Made by a program: the position numbers and the translations under genes
Part shown: piece by piece, positions 43,386-51,951 of the stretch
How positions within the stretch are numbered: position 1 is the stretch's first letter
How the letters are laid out: every line of letters begins with the position of its first letter
NCBI RefSeq assembly: GCF_000179615.1
Contig: NZ_AEDD01000002.1
Span: 310,001 to 374,000, forward strand
Origin: Paenibacillus curdlanolyticus YK9
GTDB taxonomy: Bacteria; Bacillota; Bacilli; Paenibacillales; Paenibacillaceae
DNA: 64,000 nt
Reading direction: 5' to 3'
Notes under the pieces: generated by a model
What the model saw: only the letters and a program-made list of their open reading frames with translations
Told to the model about the DNA's origin: nothing
Database searches by the model: none

Positions 43386-43492
43386 CTGATCTCCCTCCTT
43401 CGGGTAGGATTTCTTACAAGATCAAGGATATCGGATGCAGGAAATGAAATAAACGGCTGTTGTAGCAACTCATTATTGCGTATAATGCAAAT

Positions 43493-44419
43493 ATGGATAC
43501 GAAAAAGATTGAAATATTCGTGGATCTCATGCATAAACGCAGCATAACGGCCGTAGCCGACGGACGGGACGTGGATGCCGCGACGATCTCCAGAGCGATT
43601 AGGAGCTTGGAGGAAGAATTGAATATTCAGTTGTTTCATCGGACGACTCGCCGAATCGAGCCGACGGAAGCGGGCTTCATATTCTATGAAAATATCGAAC
43701 CCCTGCTCCACGAATTCCGGCAAGCGAAACAGATGGCCAGTGAGTTGAACCGCCAACCGCAGGGCGTGCTCCGGATTTCTTGTCCGGTCAGTTTTGCCGA
43801 GCACAACATTACGCCGTTATTGCCAGCGTTTTCGAAGCGTTATCCGGATCTGCAATATGAATTGATTCTAACGGATACGCCGCTGGATCTGGTCACGGAG
43901 CATATCGATTTGGCAATTCGAGTTGGACCGCTGCAGCTGCATGCCAACAAATCGATTGTCACCCACAAGTTGGCCGATATGGTCACGCGGGTATGCGCAT
44001 CTACCGCGTTCATCCATGAGCACGGTAGGCCGAGTACGCCCGAGGAATTGGAGCATTATCCTTGCTTGCTCTTGCATTTGGGAGGGTTTCTTCGGAATCG
44101 ATGGGTGTTTACGGATCCTTCAGGCCGTAAGATAGAGGTTCAATTGAAGGAACTACTGCGGACTTCCAATGCGATGGCGTTGAAGCAATGCGCCATGCAA
44201 GACATGGGGATCACGCTGCTCGCTATGTGGATAGCGGGGAAAGAGTTGAGAGAAGGGACGCTCGTCGATTTGTTTCCCGAGCATACGGTGACTTCTGCGA
44301 TCGAAGAAGCGTCCGCATGGATTTTGTATCCCGCGCGGAGTCGAGTCCCCCGAAAGGTGACGGCGTTCGTGCAGTACATCCGGGAGTGCTTCGAGGACGG
44401 TTCGCCCTGGGAGAAGTAA
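43493..44419 (+). CDS. LysR-family transcriptional regulator
   Basis: The 308-aa product has a LysR HTH (KKIEIFVDLMHKRSITAVAD, ATISRAIRSLEEELNIQLFH) and an effector-binding domain of the CrgA/DhcR-like group (QGVLRISCPVSFAEHNITPL, VTEHIDLAIRVGPL). It is divergent from the dehydrogenase/peroxiredoxin-like operon. Effector unknown. No ribosome binding site of strong type is visible before the ATG. Confidence 0.88.
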   Translation: MDTKKIEIFVDLMHKRSITAVADGRDVDAATISRAIRSLEEELNIQLFHRTTRRIEPTEAGFIFYENIEPLLHEFRQAKQMASELNRQPQGVLRISCPVSFAEHNITPLLPAFSKRYPDLQYELILTDTPLDLVTEHIDLAIRVGPLQLHANKSIVTHKLADMVTRVCASTAFIHEHGRPSTPEELEHYPCLLLHLGGFLRNRWVFTDPSGRKIEVQLKELLRTSNAMALKQCAMQDMGITLLAMWIAGKELREGTLVDLFPEHTVTSAIEEASAWILYPARSRVPRKVTAFVQYIRECFEDGSPWEK

Positions 44420-44496
44420 CCCCACTTATTTGCAACGGTTAAGAAAGATTGACGAAGCACATAACAACGTAAAGGCAGCCGCTCTGAACTTGAATT

Positions 44497-44638
44497 AATA
44501 AGTACATCGAACTGATACTCGAACTGGTCATGGCTGAACGGCCAGCCATGTAGAAACACGATCGTCTTGCTTCCTCCCGGGTTAATGTCCTCTACGTAGA
44601 CCTTTCACCTGACTCTACCGTTACGTAATATCCCAATG
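44497..44638 (-). pseudogene. alpha/beta hydrolase N-terminal remnant with frameshift
   Basis: On the minus strand GYYVTVESG in one frame continues as KVYVEDINPGGSKTIVFLHG then WPFSHDQFEYQFDVL in another. This is the start of a non-heme peroxidase-like alpha/beta hydrolase (oxyanion HGW motif). The sequence then runs into unrelated DNA before the nucleophile elbow. The gap 44420-44752 holds nothing else supported. Confidence 0.65.
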
Positions 44639-44752
44639 TTGTTGCCTCCGCTAATGGAGTTGTTCATTAACAATTCGACATATCGTAGTCCTCACTGATG
44701 GATTTTGGGTGATATACCAGTTAATGAAAACTTATAGAAAGCAGGAATCTCC

Positions 44753-46033
44753 TTGAAAATCATTATTGACGGAACCCAACTTTCACTCGATGTCCAACCT
44801 ATTAAGGAAGGGCGAAAAAAGTATCTTCCTCTTGACCACGTATTAGAGGCTATGGGATGGACATACAACCATGAAGATGGTGGCTCAATCTCACTCTCGT
44901 TCACATCATCTGGACTTAAGACAACAACTTATCTTCATGACGAATGGGAAGACGGTCTTCTTTTTATAAACGACCACATCTATATTTCTTCGAAACTGCT
45001 GGAAATAAGGACATTCGCAGAAATTGAATATACTTCCAAGACGGATACAATGACGATTACATCGTCATCGACCCCCGGTGTCGTCACTGATCCCGAGGCT
45101 ATTGTCATGATCAAACATCGTATGCAGCAGAGACTTCAACGGGAGTTAGAGCCTGAGGAAGTCATAATTGAATCCGCTAATACTATGAGTGCTGAAGAAA
45201 GCGAAAGGATCAACTACGGTAAATACACACCGCCAGCAGTTTTTGAAGCCCTCTATACTTTAGACAATCAATTACAGAAGGAGGGACTATCCTTATGGGA
45301 TGAACTTGGTTTTTACGGGGGCTACTATCACAGTGAGTATGGGAATACCCCTTGGGACGTTATTGCATTCGGCTGGACAGGCGGAGATGGTGTTCACTAT
45401 GGATTCCTGACCGAATTTGGAGCGGTGATCGATTTGAATGAAGCACCGATCGTTAATGTGACGCCAATGGGCGGCGACGAAGCTGGAGTAGTAATCGCCA
45501 ACAATATCAGGGAGTTCTTAAGTATCATTGCTATAGATAACTCTCTCGAATACTATTCATTTGAAAATGAAGAAGCTTATCTGGCCCACAAAAAACAAGA
45601 AGAGGAAAGTGAGTGGGCACTAACCGAAGAACAAAAGGCGCACCGCCGCCAAGTTATGGACAGAATGGTTGAAGCCCTGAACCTTCCAGTAATCGAAGAG
45701 GCGTACGGATATTTGGGCCGCGTAAAGGCGGAGAGGAAGAAGAAAATAGTTGTGGCTACAAATGATGGACTAGGTGTAACCAACATGCATCCAGATGACA
45801 ATGGTCGTCAACACGAAACATTACTCATTGATTATTATTTGGAGGTAGAGGAACTGAAGGAATATTTGGGACGAGCAACATATGCCGGCAAACTGGCATT
45901 AATCCGAGATTTTAACGGCAAAGGCTTTTATAGCGAGGATATCGAGAAAATTATGATCGAGGAAATGATCAATCTTGGACTAAAGGATGAAATCGCTAGG
46001 AAAGATGCATCAGCCTGGTGGCAAATTGTATGA
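44753..46033 (+). CDS. hypothetical protein: copper-amine-oxidase-N-like domain plus SUKH-like domain
   Basis: The 426-aa product uses TTG with AGCAGGAA upstream. Residues ~1-100 resemble the stalk domain found at copper amine oxidase N-termini (IIIDGTQLSLDVQPIKEGRK, KYLPLDHVLEAMGWTYNHED), normally on secreted proteins, but no signal peptide is present. Residues ~190-270 (PWDVIAFGWTGGDGVHYGFL, TEFGAVIDLNEAPIVNVTPM, NNIREFLSI) look like a SUKH/SMI1-KNR4 domain. A charged helical tail follows. It is more AT-rich than its surroundings. SUKH proteins often act as toxin immunity proteins; no toxin is seen beside it. Confidence 0.6.
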   Translation: MKIIIDGTQLSLDVQPIKEGRKKYLPLDHVLEAMGWTYNHEDGGSISLSFTSSGLKTTTYLHDEWEDGLLFINDHIYISSKLLEIRTFAEIEYTSKTDTMTITSSSTPGVVTDPEAIVMIKHRMQQRLQRELEPEEVIIESANTMSAEESERINYGKYTPPAVFEALYTLDNQLQKEGLSLWDELGFYGGYYHSEYGNTPWDVIAFGWTGGDGVHYGFLTEFGAVIDLNEAPIVNVTPMGGDEAGVVIANNIREFLSIIAIDNSLEYYSFENEEAYLAHKKQEEESEWALTEEQKAHRRQVMDRMVEALNLPVIEEAYGYLGRVKAERKKKIVVATNDGLGVTNMHPDDNGRQHETLLIDYYLEVEELKEYLGRATYAGKLALIRDFNGKGFYSEDIEKIMIEEMINLGLKDEIARKDASAWWQIV

Positions 46034-46368
46034 CAAGAACACTATATCAGAAAGTGATTTTTTTGTCGGATGACAAGAACATTGTCCGATTGTCGATTGT
46101 TGGGTTCGCACGGTAACTGGAGCACGCTTAAAACACGGTCGACGCGTGGTCTCATCGAGAGATTACGAAATGCTTAGTTCAATAAGCCACAGATCTCGAC
46201 TCACAAAACATTGGAAGCCCTGCAAAAAATGTCGGGGGGACAAAAAACTTATATCGTAGAGGTTTACAGTAAATCTTAACCAGCGCCTTTGATTTTATCG
46301 ATTTCGTCCAAAGGCTCGCCGTTGAAAAATCGTTCGAATATTAGCACGCATGTCGTTTTCTATATAAG
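46034..46368. other. gene-free segment with mobile-element-like short repeat
   Basis: No gene can be supported. The segment contains two copies of TGACAAGAACA (46031, 46071), one of them part of a 31-bp sequence repeated at 54281. It also holds a minus-strand fragment ending FFNGEPLDEIDKIKGAG-stop, which may be a leftover C-terminus of a lost gene. Confidence 0.4.
46071..46101 (+). repeat. 31-bp dispersed repeat, copy 1
   Basis: It matches 54281-54311 at 28 of 31 positions, same orientation (starts TGACAAGAACATTG). It may be a trace of a mobile element end. Confidence 0.6.
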
Positions 46369-46402
46369 CAATTGATTATATCAGCATATGATTATATAAT
46401 TG
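46369..46402 (+). promoter_or_regulatory. ars operon promoter with ArsR operator
   Basis: TTGATT (46372-46377), 17 bp, TATAAT (46395-46400). Two direct copies of TGATTATAT (46373-46381, 46389-46397) and an approximate dyad bounded by CAATT / AATTG cover the whole promoter. This is consistent with ArsR binding as in other ars operons (inference). Confidence 0.75.
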
Positions 46403-46435
46403 AGTGCGATTAAAAGTTGCATAGGGGGCCTATTT

Positions 46436-46876
46436 ATGAACAAGGATTATCACGCATTAGTAGACGACCGCATCTATATGGGCGGTGCGGCAGATGTTAA
46501 GGACGCAGTCACGACAGAAAAATGTGACATCATTGTAGACCTTAGAGAAGAGGCAACGGAGTGCGCCTATTCAGAGGATCAAACCATCAAATGGATAAAG
46601 GTTGGGATTGGCGATAATGCTAAAATTCCACAAGAAGACTTGTTCCATCAGGCCATTGAACATGTAGTAAATGCTTATCGTAATGGCAAGAAAGTTATGT
46701 TTCACTGTGGAGGTGGGAAGGGCCGTACGGGGGCAGTAGCAATAGGAACTCTATTAACACTTGGGAAGGCATCTACGATTGATGAAGCCGAGAAGATGGC
46801 GCAAAAGATCCGTCCCGTGATCAATATTCGTGAACCTCAACGTGAAGCTCTGAAGAAGCTATTTACCGATAAGTAA
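46436..46876 (+). CDS. dual-specificity/tyrosine phosphatase-like protein, first gene of ars operon
   Basis: The 146-aa product uses the ATG after GGGGG. It contains the Cys-based phosphatase signature HCGGGKGRTG (C-x5-R) and an upstream strand with the general-acid region (KCDIIVDLREEATECAYSED). The P-loop binds oxyanions, including arsenate, in this fold. As the first gene of an arsR-arsB-arsC operon it may act as an accessory enzyme in oxyanion handling, or it may be a passenger. It is distinct from the low-molecular-weight fold of ArsC. Confidence 0.8.
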   Translation: MNKDYHALVDDRIYMGGAADVKDAVTTEKCDIIVDLREEATECAYSEDQTIKWIKVGIGDNAKIPQEDLFHQAIEHVVNAYRNGKKVMFHCGGGKGRTGAVAIGTLLTLGKASTIDEAEKMAQKIRPVINIREPQREALKKLFTDK

Positions 46877-46898
46877 GTTCAGAGGATGGAGGCATGAT

Positions 46899-47213
46899 AT
46901 GGATACAATTGAAGCACTCACCGATAGCTTAAAGCTTCTTTCGGACAAAACACGACTAACAATTATGGCTTTGTTGAAGGAACGGGAGTTGTGTGTATGT
47001 GATATCGTCGATATCCTAGAAACGACACAACCTAATATCAGTCAACATTTACGAAAATTGAAACTAGGCGGACTGGTTAATGAAACGAGAAAAAGCCAAT
47101 GGATCTATTATTCCTTGAATGTTTCAGACAAACCTTATCTACAAGGCATTATGGATCAACTGCCATCCATGAAAGAAAAATTAGCGAATCGAACGAATCA
47201 ATCATGCAATTAA
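46899..47213 (+). CDS. arsR: arsenical-responsive repressor ArsR
   Basis: The 104-aa winged-helix protein has the As(III)-binding motif ELCVCDIV in helix 4 region and the DNA-recognition helix [19 protein letters not shown]. As(III) binding to the Cys pair releases it from the operator upstream of the phosphatase gene. It sits 22 bp after the phosphatase and 13 bp before arsB. Confidence 0.93.
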   Translation: MDTIEALTDSLKLLSDKTRLTIMALLKERELCVCDIVDILETTQPNISQHLRKLKLGGLVNETRKSQWIYYSLNVSDKPYLQGIMDQLPSMKEKLANRTNQSCN

Positions 47214-47226
47214 TCCAGGAGGAACT

Positions 47227-48633
47227 ATGCTTGCGATTGCTTCAATCATTTTTGTTTTTACACTTGTTTTTGTTATTTGGCAGCCTCGGGGACTGAACAT
47301 TGGCTGGTCTGCAGCAGGCGGGGCGATTATCGCTTTATCATTTGGGGTTGTGAATTTCGCAGACGTATGGGATGTAACCCAAATTGTCTGGAATGCAACG
47401 TTAGCTTTCGTTGCTGTCATTCTCATCTCATTAATTCTTGATGAGATCGGTTTTTTCGAATGGGCAGCCTTACATATGGCGCGAATGGCCGGTGGTAATG
47501 CCCGCTTGATGTATGTGTATGTGATTTTATTAGGAGCTGTAGTAGCAGCCTTCTTCGCTAATGATGGTGCTGCATTAATCTTAACACCGATCGTTCTTGC
47601 GATGGTTCGTGCATTAAAATTTGACGATCGCATGATATTGCCATTCATCATGGCCAGCGGATTCATTTCGGATACGGCTTCGCTGCCGCTTATCGTAAGT
47701 AATCTCGTGAACATCGTTTCATCGGATTTCTTCGCCATTTCATTTGTTGATTATGCAAGTCGGATGATCGTCCCGACAGTGTTCTCCATTGTAGCTAGTC
47801 TAGTCGTATTGTTTCTCTTCTTCCGTAAGGAAATACCCGCTCAATACGATATGAAGCAATTGAAGCAGCCCAAAGATGCGATTAAAGACAAGCGTTTGTT
47901 TCGCTTATCTTGGATCGTGTTAAGCATTCTACTCGCTGCCTATATGTTTAGTGAATCGTTCTCAATTCCGGTTTCCATCATTGCTGGGGCTGCTGCTATG
48001 GTGTTTTTGCTCTTTGCCCGCCAGAGCGAGGCGGTTCATACCTGGACGCTCATAAAAGGAGCCCCATGGGCTGTCGTTGTGTTCTCGATCGGAATGTATG
48101 TTGTCGTCTATGGCTTGCGGAATGTTGGCCTGACAGATGAGCTTGGGAAAGTCTTTCAATGGGTGAGTGATCAAGGCTTGTTCATCTCGACGATTGGTGC
48201 AGGATTCATTGCTGCCATCTTGTCATCGGTCATGAACAATATGCCGACCGTGATGATTGATGCTTTGGCAATCAAGGGAACGGCAACCGAAGGTATGATT
48301 CGAGAATCTTTAATTTACGCCAATGTAATCGGATCGGATCTTGGACCCAAAATTACGCCGATCGGATCATTAGCAACCTTGCTATGGCTTCATGTTTTAT
48401 CAAAGAAAGGCGTTCGAATTAGTTGGGGTTATTACTTTAAAGTGGGGGTCATTTTGACCATTCCGACTTTGCTAGTCACACTATTTGGACTCTACTTATG
48501 GTTATCTGCCCTAAACGTAATGAGCGTCAATGCTTGGTTAGTTATCGTTGTCATCGGTATGATCATGACACTCGCACTTTGGATCTTTCATGCACTGCAA
48601 ACGAACAAACAAAAGAAATCGCAGCGAGCGTAA
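47227..48633 (+). CDS. arsB: arsenite efflux transporter ArsB
   Basis: The 468-aa membrane protein has about 12 segments in the ArsB/NhaD ion-transporter family, with typical stretches [20 protein letters not shown] and [17 protein letters not shown], and [20 protein letters not shown] near the end. It exports arsenite or antimonite in antiport with protons. A GGAGG ribosome binding site precedes it. The C-terminus is slightly longer than usual (a Lys/Gln-rich tail). Confidence 0.93.
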   Translation: MLAIASIIFVFTLVFVIWQPRGLNIGWSAAGGAIIALSFGVVNFADVWDVTQIVWNATLAFVAVILISLILDEIGFFEWAALHMARMAGGNARLMYVYVILLGAVVAAFFANDGAALILTPIVLAMVRALKFDDRMILPFIMASGFISDTASLPLIVSNLVNIVSSDFFAISFVDYASRMIVPTVFSIVASLVVLFLFFRKEIPAQYDMKQLKQPKDAIKDKRLFRLSWIVLSILLAAYMFSESFSIPVSIIAGAAAMVFLLFARQSEAVHTWTLIKGAPWAVVVFSIGMYVVVYGLRNVGLTDELGKVFQWVSDQGLFISTIGAGFIAAILSSVMNNMPTVMIDALAIKGTATEGMIRESLIYANVIGSDLGPKITPIGSLATLLWLHVLSKKGVRISWGYYFKVGVILTIPTLLVTLFGLYLWLSALNVMSVNAWLVIVVIGMIMTLALWIFHALQTNKQKKSQRA

Positions 48634-48687
48634 CAAGATTACGTTTCATTTAATGCGACTAAATCGAAATCAAGGGAGAAATTGATC

Positions 48688-49113
48688 ATGGCAAATAAAC
48701 CGCTTGTTTACTTTTTGTGTACAGGGAACTCCTGCCGCAGCCAAATTGCCGACGGCTTCTTAAAGGCGTTGGGTGGGGAGAAATACGAAGTGAAAAGTGC
48801 TGGTCTCGAGGCACATGGTTTAAACCCGCGTGCGGTTTCAACGATGAAAGAGGCTGGTATTGATATTACATCGCATACATCCGATGTAATCGACCTGGAA
48901 GTTCTCAATCACGCCGATTTTGTTGTCACGCTATGCGGTCACGCGGACGAGCATTGTCCCGTCATCTCCAACAAAAGCGTAGTGAAATGGCACTGGGGAT
49001 TCGAAGACCCAGCAAAGGCAACGGGCACGGAAGAAGAAATCACTGCGAAGTTTCGGGAAGTTCGTGATGCCATAAAGGATCGCATCAATCAATTTGTAGT
49101 CACCGGAATGTAA
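48688..49113 (+). CDS. arsC: arsenate reductase, thioredoxin-dependent
   Basis: The 141-aa product uses the ATG 8 nt after GGGAGA. It has the low-molecular-weight phosphatase-type P-loop [14 protein letters not shown] with Cys/Arg, and the redox pair in [12 protein letters not shown], as in S. aureus pI258 and B. subtilis ArsC. It reduces arsenate to arsenite for export by ArsB. Confidence 0.95.
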   Translation: MANKPLVYFLCTGNSCRSQIADGFLKALGGEKYEVKSAGLEAHGLNPRAVSTMKEAGIDITSHTSDVIDLEVLNHADFVVTLCGHADEHCPVISNKSVVKWHWGFEDPAKATGTEEEITAKFREVRDAIKDRINQFVVTGM

Positions 49114-49118
49114 GGAAG

Positions 49119-49149
49119 GAGGGCACTCTACTAGAGGCCCTCTTTTTTG
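49119..49149 (+). terminator. terminator of ars operon
   Basis: GAGGGC / GCCCTC stem extended by CTCTA-like pairing, then TTTTTT. Confidence 0.85.
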
Positions 49150-49166
49150 TTGGTTGAAATCAGTCA

Positions 49167-50561
49167 TTACTTGTTTGTCGAAGTAGTCTCACAGCAAGGC
49201 AATTCCGTCTTCACAGACGAGCAGCATTCCGTGGTTTTAACCGGCAGTGGTTTGAACGTGATCTTTTGGGGAGAGCAGCAGCTGTCTTCACGGCTTGTTG
49301 ACGCAGGCTTAGCTGTCGAACAAACACCTGTCTCCGGTAATTGGAGTTTAACTTCTCGCGCAGCTTGATAATCGCCTGCTAATACGGCTACAACACTGCG
49401 AACCTGTTCGTAACCGGTCGCAAGTAGGAACGTAGGAGCCCGTCCATAACTTTTTGAGCCAACGATGTAGAAGTTTTTCTCAGGTTGCCGGAGCTCGGCT
49501 TCGCCATGTGGCCGAACCGTGCCGCAGCTATGAATGTTGGGATCGATAAGCTGTGCTAACTGAGGAGCCGACTCAATTGCGGAATCAATCTCATATCGCA
49601 GCTCGCGCAGGAAAGAAAACGCTGGCCGTGAACCGGTCGCAACAATTATTTCATCGATTTGACCGATGGAGAAGGCGTGCTCTCGTTTCGTACCTTGTAA
49701 CAAGAGTGATCCGTTGACGTCATCTTTGATGCGATCAATAAGAAAAGGTGTATGAACCTGCACATTCCCTAACTGAACATATTGGAAGGCTCGATTGCCA
49801 AGTTCCCCTCGTGCAGGCAGACCATCATTCTCACCACCGCCAAAAGCATCTGAAACATCCTGCTTCCGAAGAACCCAATGGATAGTCGTATCGGGCACTT
49901 GTAACTTTAAATCGTGAAGCATGGAGATGACTTGAATTGCGGAATGACCGCTGCCGACCACGGCAATGTTCTTGCCGGCATAACGAAGCCGACTTGGACC
50001 AAGTACATCGGGAATCCCATAAAAAATTTGATTCTCATGTTCACGCTCGCCTTCTGCATCGTTGCCATTTGAGCTAATGGGATTAGGCGTTAACCAAGTG
50101 CCTGTTGCATCAATAACTGCCGAGGCTTCAAACCGTTTCATATGGTTATCCGATTGATATTCAATAATAAAGGGAGCCAGCTCTCGGCCTGCAGTCTTCA
50201 TCTTGTCAAATCCTTTGCGATAGACCGCTTTGACCTTTGCGTTCAGATGAATATGAGGCTGTAGTTGATCCAGATTAGCCAAGGGCTCCATATAGTGCTG
50301 TAATAGCTCTTCACCAGTAGGGAGATGACTTTGCTCAGGTGCAACCCAACCTGCCTGCAGAAGCAATTCTCGGGCCGCTGAGTCGATATTAAATTCCCAT
50401 GGCGAGAACATGCGAACATGCTTCCAACTATGAACAGATGAGCCTATACGATCTCCTTGCTCAAAAAGAACGAATGCCATATTGCGTTTTACTAGTTGTG
50501 CCGCTGCAGCCAACGCTACGGGACCTCCGCCGATGATTGCAGTAGGTAATTTGTTTGTCAT
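49167..50561 (-). CDS. arsO: ArsO-like flavin monooxygenase with C-terminal Cys pairs
   Basis: The 464-aa product starts at the ATG after AAGGAGG. It has an FAD-binding motif (AIIGGGPVALAAAAQLVKRN), an NADPH-binding motif (IAVVGSGHSAIQVISMLHDL) and an ATGSRPAFSF loop, as in class B flavoprotein monooxygenases of ars operons. The last ~50 residues carry SCCSP, ECCSS and PCCET, three vicinal Cys pairs that could bind trivalent arsenicals. The reaction is unproven; oxidation or modification of organoarsenicals or As(III) is inferred. Its own operator lies 33 bp before the start. Confidence 0.75.
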   Translation of the reverse strand: MTNKLPTAIIGGGPVALAAAAQLVKRNMAFVLFEQGDRIGSSVHSWKHVRMFSPWEFNIDSAARELLLQAGWVAPEQSHLPTGEELLQHYMEPLANLDQLQPHIHLNAKVKAVYRKGFDKMKTAGRELAPFIIEYQSDNHMKRFEASAVIDATGTWLTPNPISSNGNDAEGEREHENQIFYGIPDVLGPSRLRYAGKNIAVVGSGHSAIQVISMLHDLKLQVPDTTIHWVLRKQDVSDAFGGGENDGLPARGELGNRAFQYVQLGNVQVHTPFLIDRIKDDVNGSLLLQGTKREHAFSIGQIDEIIVATGSRPAFSFLRELRYEIDSAIESAPQLAQLIDPNIHSCGTVRPHGEAELRQPEKNFYIVGSKSYGRAPTFLLATGYEQVRSVVAVLAGDYQAAREVKLQLPETGVCSTAKPASTSREDSCCSPQKITFKPLPVKTTECCSSVKTELPCCETTSTNK

Positions 50562-50593
50562 TTCATATTCCTCCTTAGTGATAGGTATATTAT

Positions 50594-50606
50594 TTGCAAA
50601 ATGCAA
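50594..50606 (-). promoter_or_regulatory. putative MarR operator before arsO
   Basis: Palindrome TTGCA-AAA-TGCAA, same design as the site at 51119 before the marR gene. Confidence 0.6.
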
Positions 50607-50631
50607 GTATTACTTTTAGAAGAAACCTCCA

Positions 50632-51081
50632 TCATTGGGGAGGCGTGCAGCATGAGACGGATTTTTGCATGGCGTCGTTAAAGAGTTTGATCGAACGAAT
50701 AACGGTATCGCGCTCGAATTCGGACATCGTGGAGAGCACATGTTGCAGCTGAGCATTAACGGTTAGATTGATGTTGTTCTCGATACTCAGTCCTTCAGAA
50801 GTTAAGGAAAGGATGTTCATACGATTATCGGAAGGATGGGGAGTTTTTTTCACAAACCCTTTGTCTACTAAGGTTTTGACTTGTCTGCTAAAGGTAGTGA
50901 TGTCCATGCCTAACGCGCCGGCTACTTCCTGCATGGAGGGATGATGTTGGCGATTGATCTCATATAAAATATGGCTCTGAACATTAGAAACTTCTTGCCC
51001 GCAGCAGTTTTCACAACATTGTTCATTCAATAAGCCGAAATTGCGGGAAAGAAGTTGAAACAGGTTGCGCACGTTATCCAT
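50632..51081 (-). CDS. MarR-family regulator with Cys-rich metal(loid)-binding segments
   Basis: The 149-aa product has a winged helix typical of MarR (HHPSMQEVAGALGMDITTFS, DKGFVKKTPHPSDNRMNILS). The N-terminal part carries EQCCENCCGQ and the C-terminus SVSCC, six clustered cysteines that are not part of the MarR fold in general. This suggests direct sensing of As(III), methylarsenite or another soft metal. It lies directly upstream of arsO on the same strand, and both are preceded by the TTGCA-N3-TGCAA dyad. Confidence 0.82.
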   Translation of the reverse strand: MDNVRNLFQLLSRNFGLLNEQCCENCCGQEVSNVQSHILYEINRQHHPSMQEVAGALGMDITTFSRQVKTLVDKGFVKKTPHPSDNRMNILSLTSEGLSIENNINLTVNAQLQHVLSTMSEFERDTVIRSIKLFNDAMQKSVSCCTPPQ

Positions 51082-51118
51082 CGCTAAGACCTCCTTGACT
51101 TAGTTATAGCATTAATAA

Positions 51119-51131
51119 TTGCAATTTGCAA
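51119..51131 (-). promoter_or_regulatory. putative MarR operator before marR
   Basis: Palindrome TTGCA-ATT-TGCAA 38 bp upstream of the marR start codon; the shared arms with 50594-50606 support autoregulation. Confidence 0.6.
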
Positions 51132-51158
51132 ATGATATTGTATAATCGGCCCAACTAT

Positions 51159-51554
51159 CTAGCACGAGCCTTCGTTTTCTATTTTTTCCTTGCATTCCGA
51201 CCATGTAAGGCATTTGCAGCTCAATCCGCTGTCTAGGATCTGTATCATCGAATTCAGTTGTTTTTTTCGCTCTTCGAGTTCGGAGCGTTTTTGTCTTGCC
51301 ATTTGCTCCCACCGGTCCGATAATGAATCGCCTGGTACAAAGCCTTCTAGCAAAATCGTAATTTCCTGAATGTTAAATCCCGTTTGCTGTGCGACTTTAA
51401 TGAAATTGATGCGATCTAGAAGTCCTTCGTCGTATCGGCGTTGACCATTTTTGCGTTCTGGGGGAGGAAGAAGTCCAACGGACTCATAATAACGCAGCGT
51501 CGACGCATTAATCTCTGCCTTTGCAGCGAGCTGACCAATACTCAATCCAGACAT
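51159..51554 (-). CDS. MerR-family metal-responsive regulator
   Basis: The 131-aa product has a MerR HTH (SIGQLAAKAEINASTLRYYE, SVGLLPPPERKNGQRRYDE), a dimer helix and a C-terminal Cys cluster (GLSCKCLTWSECKEKIENEG, then SC). This is positioned like the metal loop of MerR/CueR/ZntR-type proteins but extended. It is divergent from a small Cys-rich membrane protein whose promoter has the MerR-type 19-bp spacer. The metal cannot be read; Hg, Cd, Pb or As(III) are possible. Confidence 0.85.
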   Translation of the reverse strand: MSGLSIGQLAAKAEINASTLRYYESVGLLPPPERKNGQRRYDEGLLDRINFIKVAQQTGFNIQEITILLEGFVPGDSLSDRWEQMARQKRSELEERKKQLNSMIQILDSGLSCKCLTWSECKEKIENEGSC

Positions 51555-51566
51555 AACAAAACCCCC

Positions 51567-51597
51567 TTGACTTAAAGTTAGCTTTAAGTTTTATGAT
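51567..51597 (+). promoter_or_regulatory. MerR-type promoter/operator
   Basis: TTGACT (51567-51572), 19 bp, TATGAT (51592-51597), with the perfect dyad CTTAAAG-TTAG-CTTTAAG (51571-51588) centred in the spacer. It drives the gene at 51630; the regulator is the divergent MerR gene. Confidence 0.88.
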
Positions 51598-51629
51598 TGC
51601 AGTATAACTTTTTAGGAAGGTGATTGTAA

Positions 51630-51899
51630 ATGAATAAAGGGAGTTGGCTCGCTGGTCTTGGACTACTAGGCGCATGCGCTTTATGCTGCACGTTTCCACT
51701 GATTGGTGGTTTAGCAGCTCTAGGGGTATCCTTTTTCTTTTTAAATCCAGTTGTCATTTCGGGTTTAGCGCTTCTATTCGTGATAGCAGGCATCGTGATT
51801 TATAAAAATCGAAAAGCAACCGGGTCAGCTTGCGTGACAACAGGATGCGGCTGTAATTCCTGTAAAACGAAAGGAGCAAAGAAGCCCGACGATCAATGA
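51630..51899 (+). CDS. small Cys-rich two-segment membrane protein (metal transport or binding)
   Basis: The 89-aa product has two hydrophobic helices. The first contains GACALCCTFPLIGGLAALG, and the C-terminal tail has SACVTTGCGCNSCKTKG with five cysteines. This Cys layout is reminiscent of small mercury transporters (MerT/MerE/MerF-like) without close identity. It is activated by the divergent MerR (inferred from the 19-bp-spacer promoter). It likely moves or buffers a soft metal ion at the membrane. GGAAGGTGATT precedes the ATG. Confidence 0.75.
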   Translation: MNKGSWLAGLGLLGACALCCTFPLIGGLAALGVSFFFLNPVVISGLALLFVIAGIVIYKNRKATGSACVTTGCGCNSCKTKGAKKPDDQ

Positions 51900-51951
51900 T
51901 CGTGCGGGCTTTGTTTATTGACTTCAGGATGATTCACGGACAGAGGGCGTT

